This document shows, in pieces, positions 28,077 to 37,747 of a stretch of 64,000 nt of DNA. The stretch covers positions 1-64,000 of the forward strand of contig JAGWUH010000017.1 of NCBI GenBank assembly GCA_028868535.1. Direction: 5' to 3'. The notes under the pieces were generated by a model. The model saw only the letters and a list, made by a program, of their open reading frames with translations, had not been told where the DNA came from and searched no databases. The position numbers were made by a program, and so were the translations under genes. Numbering within the stretch: the stretch's first letter is position 1; every line of letters begins with the position of its first letter. The DNA comes from Sphingomonadales bacterium. GTDB taxonomy: Bacteria; Pseudomonadota; Alphaproteobacteria; Sphingomonadales; Sphingomonadaceae.

Positions 28077-29813
28077 TTGCCGCGCCTGCCTTTCCGCTAT
28101 GCCGCGCTGCGCCTGGTCCGCCGCATCCGGGGCGGCGAGGCGACGCTGATCGCGCTCGCGGTCCTTGTCGGCATCGGCGCCGGCCTGCTCACCGCGGCGC
28201 AGGGCCTGCTCGCGCATGGGCTCCAGCACTGGTTCTTCGGGGTCCGGATCAACCGGCTGTCGGCGCTCGGCTCGATCCACCACCCCTGGCGGCTGGCGGC
28301 GCTGCCGCTCGGCGGTCTGGTTCTGGTCGCGATCAACCGGCTCGCCCGGTTGCGCAACGCCCCGGTCGACGTCGTCGAGGCCAACGCGCTGCACGGTGGC
28401 CGCATTCCCTGGCGCGACAGCCTGTGGGTCATGGTGCAGACCATCGTCTCGAACGGCTTCGGCGCCTCGGTCGGGCTCGAGGCCGCGTACAGCCAGGCCG
28501 GGGGCGGCCTGGCCTCGCTCGCCGGGCAGGTGCTGCGGCTGCGGCGCGGCGATCTGCGGATGCTGGTCGGCGCCGGCGCCGGCGCCGCCATCGCCGCCGC
28601 CTTCGGCGCGCCGCTGACCGGCGCGTTCTACGCGTTCGAGGTGGTGATCGGCGCCTATGCCCCGGCCGCGCTGGCCCCGGTCGCGGCGGCGGCGCTGGCG
28701 GCGGCGCTGGTGACGCGCACGCTGGGCGCCGAGCCCTACCTGCTGGTGGTGCCGCTCGACGATGTCATCACCACCCGGCACTACCTGCTCGGCGCCGGCC
28801 TGGGACTGGCCTGCGCGATCGCCGGAATCGCGCTGATGCGCGCGCAGGCCCGGCTCGAACGCCTGGTCGCGCGGCTGCCGCTCGCCGGCTGGCGGCCGGT
28901 GTTCGGCGGGCTGCTGCTGGTGCCGCTGGCCCTCGCCAGTCCGCAGGCGCTGTCCTCGGGCCACGGTGCGCTGCGGCTCGATCTCGCGCTGCAGCCCGGC
29001 GCGCAGTTCCTGCTGTTCGTGTTCGCGATCAAGGTGCTGGCCTCGCTGGTCTCGCTCGGCTTCGGCTTCCGCGGCGGCCTGTTCTTCGCCTCGCTGTTCC
29101 TCGGCTCGCTGCTCGGCCCGGTCTATGCCCATGCGGTGAACGCGATCGCCGGCCAGCCGATGCTGGGGGACCTCGACGCCGCGCTGGTCGGCATGGCGGC
29201 GTTCGCGGTCACCGTCGTCGGCGGACCGATGACGATGTCGCTGCTGGTGCTCGAGGCCACGCACAACTTCGCGATCACCGGCGTCGTCATCGCCGCCTCG
29301 CTCTGCGCCTCCGCCTGGACCCGCGCGCGCTTCGGCTATTCGTTCTCGACCTGGCGCCTGCACTTGCGCGGCGCCTCGGTGCGCAGCGCACGCGACATCG
29401 GCTGGGCCGGCGCGCTCAGTGCGGAACGGCTGATGCGCCGCGATGCCCGCACCATCGATGCCGACGCCACCATCGCCGCGTTCCGCGCGCAAGTGCCGCT
29501 CGGCGCCACCAGCCGCGTCGTGCTGGTCGACGGCGCCGCGTGCTATCGCGGCATCGTCGCCACAGATCGCGCCTGGGATCCCGCGCTCGATCCGCAATCG
29601 CCGCTCGCCGCGCTCGCCACGCTGGCCGACCGCGCGGTCGCCCCGCACCTGCCGATCACCGACCTGCTCGACCAGTTCGAGGCGCTCAACGCCGACGATC
29701 TCGCGGTCGTCGATGGCGATGGCCGGGTGCTCGGCGTGCTCACGGAAAAATACGTGAGTCGGCGCTACATCGAGGAAAGCGAGAAATTCCAGAACCAGCT
29801 GTTCCGGGAGTGA
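28077..29813 (+). CDS. ClC-type chloride channel/transporter with C-terminal CBS region
   Basis: A 578-residue membrane protein with the ClC fold. The glutamate-containing selectivity loop is present as GASVGLEAAYSQ (counterpart of GREGP); the GSGIP loop is replaced by a VDVVEA-type sequence and GxFxP reads GLFFAS. A pair of CBS-like segments forms the C-terminus (about 455-578: RRDARTIDADATIAAFR, VLGVLTEKYVSRRY). Translation starts at TTG 28077, with GGGAGAGGA six bases upstream; no ATG is suitably placed. Family members move chloride, often in exchange for protons; the changed loops may alter ion choice. Confidence 0.88.
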   Translation: MPRLPFRYAALRLVRRIRGGEATLIALAVLVGIGAGLLTAAQGLLAHGLQHWFFGVRINRLSALGSIHHPWRLAALPLGGLVLVAINRLARLRNAPVDVVEANALHGGRIPWRDSLWVMVQTIVSNGFGASVGLEAAYSQAGGGLASLAGQVLRLRRGDLRMLVGAGAGAAIAAAFGAPLTGAFYAFEVVIGAYAPAALAPVAAAALAAALVTRTLGAEPYLLVVPLDDVITTRHYLLGAGLGLACAIAGIALMRAQARLERLVARLPLAGWRPVFGGLLLVPLALASPQALSSGHGALRLDLALQPGAQFLLFVFAIKVLASLVSLGFGFRGGLFFASLFLGSLLGPVYAHAVNAIAGQPMLGDLDAALVGMAAFAVTVVGGPMTMSLLVLEATHNFAITGVVIAASLCASAWTRARFGYSFSTWRLHLRGASVRSARDIGWAGALSAERLMRRDARTIDADATIAAFRAQVPLGATSRVVLVDGAACYRGIVATDRAWDPALDPQSPLAALATLADRAVAPHLPITDLLDQFEALNADDLAVVDGDGRVLGVLTEKYVSRRYIEESEKFQNQLFRE

Positions 29814-29838
29814 CCGCCGGGCAGGCCGCGTTCAGCCC

Positions 29839-30531
29839 TCACGCGTCGCCGATGCGGTCCGCGTAAAGCAGCCGGCCGCCGGCCATGTGCAGCAGCGCCT
29901 GGTCGAAATCCTCGGGGGCCATCGCGAAGCAGCCTTCGCTGCGGCCCAGCTTGCCGTACTTCGGCAGCATGTCCGCCGCCGCATACCAGGCCGGGTGCAT
30001 GACGATCGCGCGCTCCAGCGCGTGCGAATTGTCCGCGTCCATGCCCTGCAGCCGGATCGAGGTGCCATACTTGCCGCTGTACCACGAGCCGGTGAGGTAG
30101 GCCCCGCGCGAGGTCGCCTCGGAACCGACGGTGTTGGAGAACAGCTTGAGCCAGCCGTCGTGCTCGGGGTCGGAGCCGCGCCCGTGCGCGACCAGGAAGC
30201 TGCGCAGCGTCCCCGCCTCGATATCGGCGAAATGCAGCCGCGGCTGCGACGAGGGCATCGCGAAATCGGCGACTGCGACGATATCGCCGCGCCACAGCGC
30301 CCCACCGGCGCGGCCGCGCTCGCGCGCGGCGATCTGCATGACGCGGCGCTGGTACGGGGTCAGCCCGGTGGCTTCGGCACTGACGCGGCGCGGCGCGAAA
30401 GCCCGGTCGAAATCGGCGTTGAAATCACCGACGGCGGCCGGCTCCGCACTCGCGCGACCGGGCAACGCCAGCGCGGCACCCGCCGCCAGCGTCGTCTTCA
30501 ACAGTCCGCGTCGATTGAACCCACCACCCAT
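29839..30531 (-). CDS. Tat-exported L,D-transpeptidase catalytic-domain protein (YkuD_2 type)
   Basis: A 230-residue protein with a twin-arginine signal (NRRGLLKTTLAAGAALALPGRASA) and a murein L,D-transpeptidase-like catalytic domain of the second class. The likely active site is GRSEGCFAMAPEDF near residue 200; LTGSWYSGKYGTSIRLQGMD and AIVMHPAWY are further family features. It is convergent with the ClC gene, making this the second predicted L,D-transpeptidase within 4 kb. A Tat signal suggests it folds before export. Confidence 0.82.
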   Translation of the reverse strand: MGGGFNRRGLLKTTLAAGAALALPGRASAEPAAVGDFNADFDRAFAPRRVSAEATGLTPYQRRVMQIAARERGRAGGALWRGDIVAVADFAMPSSQPRLHFADIEAGTLRSFLVAHGRGSDPEHDGWLKLFSNTVGSEATSRGAYLTGSWYSGKYGTSIRLQGMDADNSHALERAIVMHPAWYAAADMLPKYGKLGRSEGCFAMAPEDFDQALLHMAGGRLLYADRIGDA

Positions 30532-30628
30532 AGGCTGTGGATAATAGGCGCCGCAGCCCTAAATTTCCATTTCGAATCGTCCTGCGGTGACCTGCGTACG
30601 ACGAGTCGTGGGAAACCGTTGAAACGAT

Positions 30629-31108
30629 TCAGGCTTTCGCCAGTGCCGCCAGCGCCTCGCCGTCAACGCGCATCACCGTCCAGTCGTCCATCGGGCGCGC
30701 GCCCAGCGCCTGGTAGAACCCGATCGACGGCGTGTTCCAGTCCAGCACCCACCATTCCAGCCGTGCGCAGCCGCGCTCCATCGCCAGCGCCGCCAGCCGC
30801 GCCAGCAGCGCCTTGCCGAGGCCGCGCCCGCGCGCCGCGGGCCGCACGAACAGGTCCTCGAGGTAGAGCCCGGGCCGGCCCTCGAACGTGGAGAAATTGT
30901 GGAAGAACAGCGCGAAGCCGCAAGCCTCGCCGTCGGCCTCGGCGATCAGCACTTCCGCCATCGGCCGCGCCCCGAACAGGTATTCGCCCAGTCGCGCCGG
31001 ATCGAAGCGCACCTCGTGCGACAGCTTCTCGTAAGCGGCCAGCTCGCGGATCAGCGCGGCGATCAGCGGCAGATCGGTCGGTTCCGCGGCGCGGATGGCG
31101 GTGGACAT
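30629..31108 (-). CDS. GNAT family N-acetyltransferase
   Basis: A 159-residue acetyl-CoA-dependent acetyltransferase. The pattern IRAAEPTDLPLIAALIRELAAYEKL, then LEDLFVRPAARGRGLGKALL (acetyl-CoA binding R/Q-x-x-G-x-G/A) and LEWWVLDWNTPSIGFYQALGA, resembles the diamine/spermidine or thialysine acetyltransferase subgroup. The substrate cannot be fixed from sequence. ATG 31108 fits the fold start. Confidence 0.88.
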   Translation of the reverse strand: MSTAIRAAEPTDLPLIAALIRELAAYEKLSHEVRFDPARLGEYLFGARPMAEVLIAEADGEACGFALFFHNFSTFEGRPGLYLEDLFVRPAARGRGLGKALLARLAALAMERGCARLEWWVLDWNTPSIGFYQALGARPMDDWTVMRVDGEALAALAKA

Positions 31109-31143
31109 GCGCGGCCGGTAGCGTTCCCGCCGCGACCCCGCAA

Positions 31144-31710
31144 TCAATTCCCGCCGATCGCCATGTGATCGCCGTCGATGCTGACCTTGCCCAGCCGCGC
31201 CAGCGCCGACTGGCCCAGCAGGATGCGGTCGAGCCCTTCGACGACGACGCCCTCGACGTCGCGCAGCTCGGTCGTGCCGATGGTCAGCGAGGCGATGCGC
31301 ACCGGCGCGGCGCTGGCGGTTCCCGACGCGGTCCGCACCGTCGCCCGGAATTCATCGGGCTGGACGACGATGCCGAGGTCCGCCGCCTGCGTGGCCGGGA
31401 TCGCGACGACGGTCGCCCCGGTATCGACCAGCATGTCGAGCGAGCGCCCGTTGATCGCGCCGTTGAGGTGGAAGGTGCCGTTGCGGTCGCGGCTGATCAC
31501 CGCCGGGCCGGCAAACGGGTTCGGCGAGCCATCGGCCTGCTTCGGGGCGTCCGGCGCCCAGGGCGAGCGCGTTCCCGCCACCAGCGGGGCCGCGTCGGCC
31601 GTCCGCACCGGCGAATCGTCGCGGTGCCGCAGCAGCGGTGCGACGAGCAGCGCAGACGATGCCGAGCAGGCGGTTGACGGGTCTGGCCATGCGCGCATCG
31701 TAGCCCGCAC
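31144..31710 (-). CDS. Retropepsin-like clan AA aspartic protease, probable N-terminal frameshift
   Basis: The protease domain (about residues 75-188) has the catalytic LVDTGATVVAIP motif and the typical hydrophobic strand VEGVVVEGLDRILLGQSALARLG of membrane-anchored TIGR02281-type bacterial retropepsins. The N-terminus in this frame is poor. In the neighbouring frame an ATG at 31690 reads MARPVNRLLGIV and, if one base in 31651-31660 were removed, would continue directly into ALLVAPLLRHRDD of the protease frame, giving a proper membrane anchor. So either the gene has a one-base insertion or the sequence has an error there. Confidence 0.8.
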   Translation of the reverse strand: MRATMRAWPDPSTACSASSALLVAPLLRHRDDSPVRTADAAPLVAGTRSPWAPDAPKQADGSPNPFAGPAVISRDRNGTFHLNGAINGRSLDMLVDTGATVVAIPATQAADLGIVVQPDEFRATVRTASGTASAAPVRIASLTIGTTELRDVEGVVVEGLDRILLGQSALARLGKVSIDGDHMAIGGN

Positions 31711-31775
31711 AGGTTACCAAGCCGGAAAAACCCGTTGCCCCGCGCGTGCCGGCGCCCTTCGGTGCCGGTCCGGGC

Positions 31776-32912
31776 CTACTCCGCCGCCACCGTCGCGTGG
31801 CCGGCGTCGCTCGTCGCCGCCTCGATCTCGGCGGCCTTCTTCTCGACCAGCTCGACGATATGGTCGAGCATCGCCTCGCTCTCGACGTGGTGGCTGGTGA
31901 CCCCCGAAAGGTAGACCATGTGCTTGCCGTTGCCGCCGCCGGTGATGCCGATGTCGGTCTCGCGCGCCTCGCCCGGCCCGTTGACGACGCAGCCCAGCAC
32001 CGACAGCGACAGCGGCGTCTTGATGTGCTGCAGCCGGTTCTCGAGCAGCGAGACGGTCTTGACGACGTCGAACCCCTGCCGCGCGCAGGACGGGCACGAG
32101 ACCACGCGCACCCCGCGCACCCGCAGCCCCAGCGACTTGAGGATCTCGTAGCCGACGCGCACCTCTTCCTCGGGCGGGGCGGAAAGCGAGACGCGGATGG
32201 TGTCGCCGATCCCGGCCCACAGCAGGTTGCCGATGCCGATCGCGCTCTTGACGGTGCCGCCGATCAGCCCGCCCGCCTCGGTGATGCCGAGATGCAGCGG
32301 ACAATCGACCGCCTCCGCCAGCCCCATGTAGGCGGCGACCGCGAGGAACACGTCGCTGGCCTTCACCGCGACCTTGTACTCGTGGAAATCGTGGTCCTGC
32401 AGCAGCTTGATATGGTCGAGCGCCGATTCGACCAGCGCCTCGGGACAGGGCTCGCCGTACTTTTCCAGCAGGTCCTTCTCCAGGCTGCCGGCATTGACGC
32501 CGATGCGGATCGCGCAGCCGTTGGCCTTGGCCGCGCGCACCACTTCGGCGACGCGGTCGCTGCTGCCGATGTTGCCGGGGTTGATGCGCAGGCACGCCGC
32601 CCCCGCGTCCGCCGCTTCCAGCGCGCGCTTGTAGTGGAAATGGATATCCGCGATCAGCGGCACGCTGGCGGCGCGGGCGATCTCGCGGAACGCGGCCGTG
32701 CTCTCGACGTCGGGGCAGGAAACCCGGATCAGGTCGGCGCCGGCTTCCTCGCAGCGGCGGATCTGGTCGATCGTCGCCTTCGCGTCGGAAGTCGGGGTGT
32801 TGGTCATGGTCTGCACGGTGATCGGCGCGTCGCCGCCCACGGGCACGCGGCCCACCATGATCTGACGGCTTTGGCGGCGCGCGATGTCGCGCCAGGGACG
32901 ATGCGATGACAT
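31776..32912 (-). CDS. ispG: 4-hydroxy-3-methylbut-2-enyl-diphosphate synthase IspG (GcpE)
   Basis: A 378-residue 4Fe-4S enzyme of the MEP isoprenoid pathway converting MEcPP to HMBPP. The barrel domain has [11 protein letters not shown] and LRINPGNIG; the cluster domain has [10 protein letters not shown] and [13 protein letters not shown] with three cysteines and the glutamate ligand. ATG 32912 starts [10 protein letters not shown]. It supplies precursors for carotenoids and quinones. Confidence 0.96.
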   Translation of the reverse strand: MSSHRPWRDIARRQSRQIMVGRVPVGGDAPITVQTMTNTPTSDAKATIDQIRRCEEAGADLIRVSCPDVESTAAFREIARAASVPLIADIHFHYKRALEAADAGAACLRINPGNIGSSDRVAEVVRAAKANGCAIRIGVNAGSLEKDLLEKYGEPCPEALVESALDHIKLLQDHDFHEYKVAVKASDVFLAVAAYMGLAEAVDCPLHLGITEAGGLIGGTVKSAIGIGNLLWAGIGDTIRVSLSAPPEEEVRVGYEILKSLGLRVRGVRVVSCPSCARQGFDVVKTVSLLENRLQHIKTPLSLSVLGCVVNGPGEARETDIGITGGGNGKHMVYLSGVTSHHVESEAMLDHIVELVEKKAAEIEAATSDAGHATVAAE

Positions 32913-33011
32913 GTCGGCTCCTATAGGCGCTCCGGCCATGCCCCGCAATTGCGACCGGTTCGCGACGGCCGCGAAAGCGCGCCGCCGTCGCGAACCGTCA
33001 CCGGCGGACGG

Positions 33012-33836
33012 TCAGTGGCGGACCTGGCAGGCCAGCCCGGCGCCCTTCAGCGTCGCGCACAGCGCGTTCGCGGCGCCGTCGCTCTCGGTCACTGCCTGGA
33101 GGCGATAGACGGTGCCGATGTCGGCCTGGCCCTGGACGATGCGGTGATGCACGCCCGCAAGCGGCGCGTACTGCTTCTCCAGCTTGGCCCAGCCGGCCTC
33201 GGCGCTGGCCTGGCTGGTATAGGCACCGACCTGGACGCCGACACCGCCCCCGCCCCCGCCGCCGTGCGCCGCGGCGGCGGTCGCGGCGTGGGTCGCGGCG
33301 GACGCCGCGCCCGGCGAAGCCTTCGCCGGCGCCGGCTCGGCGCTCCTGGCCGGAGCCGGGGTCGCCGGCGCCGCCGACGGCTCGGTCCCGCCGAGGTGCG
33401 CGGTCGGGTTCTTGCCCTGCGAGACCGCATAGCTCGAATCGCCGGTGCCTTCGTAGGTCTTGCCGCCGGGATTGGCGGGCGCGGTCTTGTAAGGGCCGGC
33501 CGGCGCCGGGATCACGCTGCCGTCGGCGACGCGATCGCCGGCGGTGGTGCGGTGCGTGCTCCACCAGATGCCGCCGACGATCGCCACCAGCAGGGCCAGG
33601 CCCGCCAGCAGCACCACCGTCACCCGGTGCATGTCGACGCCGCCGTCGTCCTCGTCGTCGTCGTCGGCCGATTCGAGCCAGGGCAGCCGCGCCGTCTCGT
33701 GCAGGTCGAGCTCTTCCGCCGGCCCAGCCGCCGGGCCTGCCACCGCGCCGGCCTGCTCTTCCGTCGACCCGACGGCTTCGCCCGCCGGCTCGGCCGCACC
33801 CGCGCCCTGCGCGCCCTCTTCCCCGTTCATCGTCAC
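33012..33836 (-). CDS. SPOR-domain membrane protein
   Basis: A 274-residue bitopic protein: cytoplasmic acidic N-terminus (1-68), a single membrane helix (about 72-92), a Pro/Ala/Gly-rich periplasmic linker with an eight-glycine run, and a C-terminal SPOR domain (about 196-272; VGVQVGAYTSQASAEAGW) that binds denuded glycan strands at the division site. GTG 33836 overlaps the argS stop by four bases and has GGAGG four bases upstream; ATG 33830 is the alternative. It is likely a divisome-associated protein made together with ArgS. Confidence 0.87.
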   Translation of the reverse strand: MTMNGEEGAQGAGAAEPAGEAVGSTEEQAGAVAGPAAGPAEELDLHETARLPWLESADDDDEDDGGVDMHRVTVVLLAGLALLVAIVGGIWWSTHRTTAGDRVADGSVIPAPAGPYKTAPANPGGKTYEGTGDSSYAVSQGKNPTAHLGGTEPSAAPATPAPARSAEPAPAKASPGAASAATHAATAAAAHGGGGGGGVGVQVGAYTSQASAEAGWAKLEKQYAPLAGVHHRIVQGQADIGTVYRLQAVTESDGAANALCATLKGAGLACQVRH

Positions 33837-35578
33837 ATTTCCTCCACCGCCTCGACCCCGAGCAGCGCCAGCCCGTTGCGCACAACCTGCCCGATCTGCG
33901 CGGCAAGGAAAAGTCGCGCCGCGCTCAAATCCGCCGATTGCGCGACGATGAAGCGCTTGTCCGGGCGATCGTTGCCGAGGTTCCAGTAAGCGTGGAACGC
34001 GGCTGCCAGGTCGTGCAGGAAGAACGCGATGCGGTGCGGCTCGCGCGCCACCGCCGCCGCCTCGACGACGCGCGGGAACTGCGCCGCCTGCGCGACCAGC
34101 GCCAGCTCCTCCGACCCCAGCGCGTCGAGCGCGCCGTCGCCGGGGGCAAAGCCCTCGGCCGCCGCCTTGCGCAGCGTCGAGCAGATCCGCGCGTGCGCGT
34201 ACTGCACGTAGAACACCGGGTTGTCCTTCGACGCCTCGACCACCTTGGCAAAGTCGAAGTCCATCTGCGCCTCGGGCTTGCGGGTCAGCATGGTGAAGCG
34301 CACCACGTCCTTGCCCACCTCGCGGACGACATCGGCCAGCGTCACGAACGTCCCCGCCCGCTTCGACATCTTCACCGGCTCGCCGTCGCGCAGCAGCTGC
34401 ACCATCTGCACCAGCTTGACCTCGAACGGCGTCGGATGCCCGTCCTCCCCGGTCATCGCCGCGACAGCCGCCTTGATCCGCTTGACGGTGCCGCCATGGT
34501 CGGCGCCCCAGATGTCGACCAGCGCATCGGCGCTCTCCGCCTTCTGGAAGTGATAGGCGAGGTCGGCGCCGAAATAGGTCCAGCTGCCGTCGCTCTTGCG
34601 GATCGGCCGGTCCTGGTCGTCGCCGAACCGGGTCGATCGGAACAGCGGCAGCGCCACCGGCTCCCAGTCCTCCACGACCTTGCCCTTCGGCGCCTCCAGC
34701 ACGCCGTCATAGACGAGGTCGCGCGCCCGCAGCCAGGCCTCGGCCTCGTCGGGCTTGCCCGCCGCCTGCAGTTCGGCCTCCGAACTGAACCGATCGAAGC
34801 GGATGCCCAGCAGCGCCAGGTCGTCGCGGATCATCGCCATCATCGCCGCCACCGCGCGCGTGCGGAACAGCGCCAGCCAGTCTTCCTCGGGCGCGCCCAC
34901 ATAGCGGTCGCCGAACTCCGCCGCCAGCGCCTGGCCCACCGGGATCAGGTAGTCGCCCGGGTACAGCCCCTCGGGAATCTCGCCGACATCCTCGCCCAGC
35001 GCCTCGCGATAGCGCACGTGCGCGCTGCGCCCCAGCACCTGCACCTGCGCGCCGGCATCGTTCACATAGTATTCGCGGATCACCTTGTGCCCGGCAAATT
35101 CGAGCAGGCTCGCCAGCGCATCGCCGACCACCGCGCCACGGCAATGCCCCATGTGCATCGGCCCCGTCGGGTTGGCGGACACGTACTCGACGTTCACCGT
35201 CGTCCCCGCGCCCAGCGCCGAACGGCCATAATCGGCCCCCAGCGCCGCCACCGCGCGCAACTCGTCGAGCCACGCGCCCGGTGCCAGCCGCAGGTTGATG
35301 AACCCCGGCCCGGCGATCGACGCCTCGGTCACCAGCGGCAGCTTGACCAGCTCGGCCACCAGCGCCTCGGCCAGCGCGCGCGGGTTGGTGCCGGCGGGCT
35401 TGGCCAGCACCATCGCCGCGTTGGTGGCAAGATCGCCATGCGACGGATCGCGCGGCGGCTCCACCGTCACCGCGCCGCGGTTCAATCCGCCGGGCAGCGC
35501 CCCCGCGGCAACCAGCGCATCGAGCGCATCGGAAACATGGCCGGCAAACCCGGCGTGCAAGGTGGTGATCGTCGACAT
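33833..35578 (-). CDS. argS: Arginyl-tRNA synthetase
   Basis: A 581-residue class I synthetase charging tRNA-Arg. The HIGH counterpart is HMGH in ANPTGPMHMGHCRGA; the second signature is KMSKRAGT; the N-terminal Add-1 domain and the C-terminal DALR anticodon domain (YVQYAHARICSTLR) are present. Complete length. The SPOR-domain gene is translationally coupled downstream. Confidence 0.97.
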   Translation of the reverse strand: MSTITTLHAGFAGHVSDALDALVAAGALPGGLNRGAVTVEPPRDPSHGDLATNAAMVLAKPAGTNPRALAEALVAELVKLPLVTEASIAGPGFINLRLAPGAWLDELRAVAALGADYGRSALGAGTTVNVEYVSANPTGPMHMGHCRGAVVGDALASLLEFAGHKVIREYYVNDAGAQVQVLGRSAHVRYREALGEDVGEIPEGLYPGDYLIPVGQALAAEFGDRYVGAPEEDWLALFRTRAVAAMMAMIRDDLALLGIRFDRFSSEAELQAAGKPDEAEAWLRARDLVYDGVLEAPKGKVVEDWEPVALPLFRSTRFGDDQDRPIRKSDGSWTYFGADLAYHFQKAESADALVDIWGADHGGTVKRIKAAVAAMTGEDGHPTPFEVKLVQMVQLLRDGEPVKMSKRAGTFVTLADVVREVGKDVVRFTMLTRKPEAQMDFDFAKVVEASKDNPVFYVQYAHARICSTLRKAAAEGFAPGDGALDALGSEELALVAQAAQFPRVVEAAAVAREPHRIAFFLHDLAAAFHAYWNLGNDRPDKRFIVAQSADLSAARLFLAAQIGQVVRNGLALLGVEAVEEM

Positions 35579-35684
35579 GCCGCGCGCCTAGCCGTTTTGC
35601 CCCGCAGGGGGAAGGGGAGGGGTGCGCGCCACCTCTCCCTTCCGCCACCTTCCCATCCCCCGCCCCCCGCGCTACCGCAAACGC

Positions 35685-36833
35685 ATGCGCCTCACCGATT
35701 GCCACAACATCGCCGATTTCCGCGAGCTCGCCCGCCGCCGCCTGCCCTGGCCGGTGTTCGACTACATCGACGGCGCCGCCGACGACGAGCTGACCAAGGC
35801 GCGCAACACCGCCGCCTTCAACGACGTCGATCTCGTCCCCGACGTCCTCGCCGGGGTCGAGCAGATCGACACCTCGGTCACCGTGCTCGGCCGCAAGTCG
35901 GCGCTGCCGCTGATCCTCTCGCCCACCGCGTTGCAGCGCGTGTTCCACTGGCAGGGCGAGCGCGCCGTCGCCCGCGCCGCCGAAAAGGCCGGCCTGTGGT
36001 TCGGCATCTCCAGCCTCGCCACCGTCAGCATCGAGGAGATCGGCGCGCTGGTCTCCACGCCCAAGATGTTCCAGCTCTACGTCCACAAGGACAAGGGCCT
36101 CAACGCCAGCATGATCCAGCGCTGCCAGGCGGCGAAGTTCGACGCGATCGCACTGACGGTGGACACCATCGTCTCCGGCAAGCGCGAACGCTGCGCCCGC
36201 TCCGGTTTCACCAGCCCGCCGCGCTTCACCCCGTCCTCGGCGCTGTCCTACGCGCTCAAGCCGCGCTGGGCGCTCGACTACGTCTTCCGCGAGAAGTTCG
36301 CGCTGCCCAACCTCGATACCCACGTCGATCAGGGCACCGGCGAGGCAGTGTCGATCGCCGGCTACTTCAACACCATGCTCGACCAGTCGATGACCTGGCA
36401 GACGGCGGCGCAGATCCGCGAGCAGTGGGGCGGCGCCTTCGCGCTCAAGGGCGTGATGAGCGTGGCGGACGCCCGGCGCGCGGTGGAAATCGGCGCCGAT
36501 GCGATCATGGTCAGCAACCACGGCGGCCGCCAGCTCGACGGCTCCCGCGCCCCGTTCGACGCGCTGCCCGAGATCGTCGACGCGGTCGGCGGCGAGATCG
36601 AGATCATCTGCGACGGCGGCGTCCGTCGCGGCACCCACGTGCTGAAAGCGCTCGCCAGCGGCGCCACCTGCGCCAGCGGCGGCCGCCTCTACCTCTACGC
36701 GCTGGCGGCGGCGGGCCAGCCCGGCGTCGAACGCGCAATCGCGCTGCTCCGGGACGAGATCGAGCGCGGCATGAAGCTGATGGGCGTCACCGGCACCAGC
36801 CAGCTCACGCCCGAACGTCTGCGGCGACGCTGA
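35685..36833 (+). CDS. FMN-dependent alpha-hydroxy-acid dehydrogenase, LldD-like
   Basis: A 382-residue flavoenzyme of the L-lactate dehydrogenase/glycolate oxidase family, oxidising 2-hydroxy acids and passing electrons to the respiratory chain or oxygen. Visible are FDYIDGAADDE, the LTVDT segment, the active-site loop SNHGGRQLDG with the catalytic histidine and arginine, and the FMN phosphate-binding CDGGVRRGTH. ATG 35685 starts MRLTDCHNIADF. It is transcribed alone, divergently from argS. L-lactate is the likeliest substrate; mandelate or glycolate are possible. Confidence 0.9.
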   Translation: MRLTDCHNIADFRELARRRLPWPVFDYIDGAADDELTKARNTAAFNDVDLVPDVLAGVEQIDTSVTVLGRKSALPLILSPTALQRVFHWQGERAVARAAEKAGLWFGISSLATVSIEEIGALVSTPKMFQLYVHKDKGLNASMIQRCQAAKFDAIALTVDTIVSGKRERCARSGFTSPPRFTPSSALSYALKPRWALDYVFREKFALPNLDTHVDQGTGEAVSIAGYFNTMLDQSMTWQTAAQIREQWGGAFALKGVMSVADARRAVEIGADAIMVSNHGGRQLDGSRAPFDALPEIVDAVGGEIEIICDGGVRRGTHVLKALASGATCASGGRLYLYALAAAGQPGVERAIALLRDEIERGMKLMGVTGTSQLTPERLRRR

Positions 36834-36864
36834 ACTGCGACCTGATGGATATGCCCGGCCGTCC

Positions 36865-37638
36865 TCAGCCCAGGTAATAGACGATCGTCGTCACCACCCG
36901 CACCCGCTGGTCCGGGCTGCTGGCGGTGCGGCCGGAATCGCCGTATTCGCTGTCGCCGCCTTCGCTGCTTTCGCGGCTGGTCACCGAGAAGTAGCCCTGC
37001 GTCGCCGACTTGATCCCGCCCACCGTCGAATCCGAATCGCCGGCGAACTTCTCGGCCGCGCGCCGGGCATCCTTCGCCGCCTCGGCAATCATGTCGGGCT
37101 TGATCCGGTCGACCAGGGTATACTCGTAGCTGGCGTCGACGCTGTCGAGCACCAGCCCCTGCTCGGCGAGCCGGTCCTTGTGCGCCTGCACCTGCTGCAC
37201 CCCCGCGACATTCGCGGTGGTGAACGCGATCGTGCGCGTCACCGCATAGACCTTGCGCCCGGTCGGCTTGTTGTCGACCATTTCGTCGCCCACCGAAACC
37301 TCGGCGCTGCCGGGCTTCGCCTCGGCGCCGCCGAACCCCTGCGTCTTCAGGTAGCCGGCGATCAGCGCGCTGTCGCGATCGACCGCCGCCAGCGCCGCGG
37401 GCAGGTCATGGGCACGCTCGGAATACTTCGCCTGCCATCGCGCCAGGTTCGCGGTCACCTGGCGCTGCGCCACCCCGCGCACCGTCACCTCGCGATCGGC
37501 GCGCTTCATCTGCACCATGCCGTGCCCGATCAACTGCCCGCCCAGCGCCAGCCCCAGCGCCATCGCGGCGCTGCCGGTGACGAAAGCGCGGCGATTGGTG
37601 GCGACAAGCGGTGCGAGAACCCCTGAAATCCCTGCCAT
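36865..37638 (-). CDS. SIMPL domain-containing exported protein
   Basis: A 257-residue protein with an N-terminal hydrophobic segment (about 17-38) and a SIMPL (BP26/OMP28-like) domain: VTVRGVAQRQVTANLARWQAKY..., and the C-terminal half VDRIKPDMIAEAAKDARRAAEKFA. Proteins of this family form periplasmic channel-like oligomers; their function is not settled. ATG 37638 has GGGAGG five bases upstream. Confidence 0.85.
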   Translation of the reverse strand: MAGISGVLAPLVATNRRAFVTGSAAMALGLALGGQLIGHGMVQMKRADREVTVRGVAQRQVTANLARWQAKYSERAHDLPAALAAVDRDSALIAGYLKTQGFGGAEAKPGSAEVSVGDEMVDNKPTGRKVYAVTRTIAFTTANVAGVQQVQAHKDRLAEQGLVLDSVDASYEYTLVDRIKPDMIAEAAKDARRAAEKFAGDSDSTVGGIKSATQGYFSVTSRESSEGGDSEYGDSGRTASSPDQRVRVVTTIVYYLG

Positions 37639-37747
37639 GACATCCTCCCGCCGCCGCATGCCGGATCGCGCGGCAGCGGCAGGATTTGTAGACGAAGCGT
37701 TCTGTATGCGCGATGAACCGCGCATCAGTCCGCCCGTCGTTCGTTGG

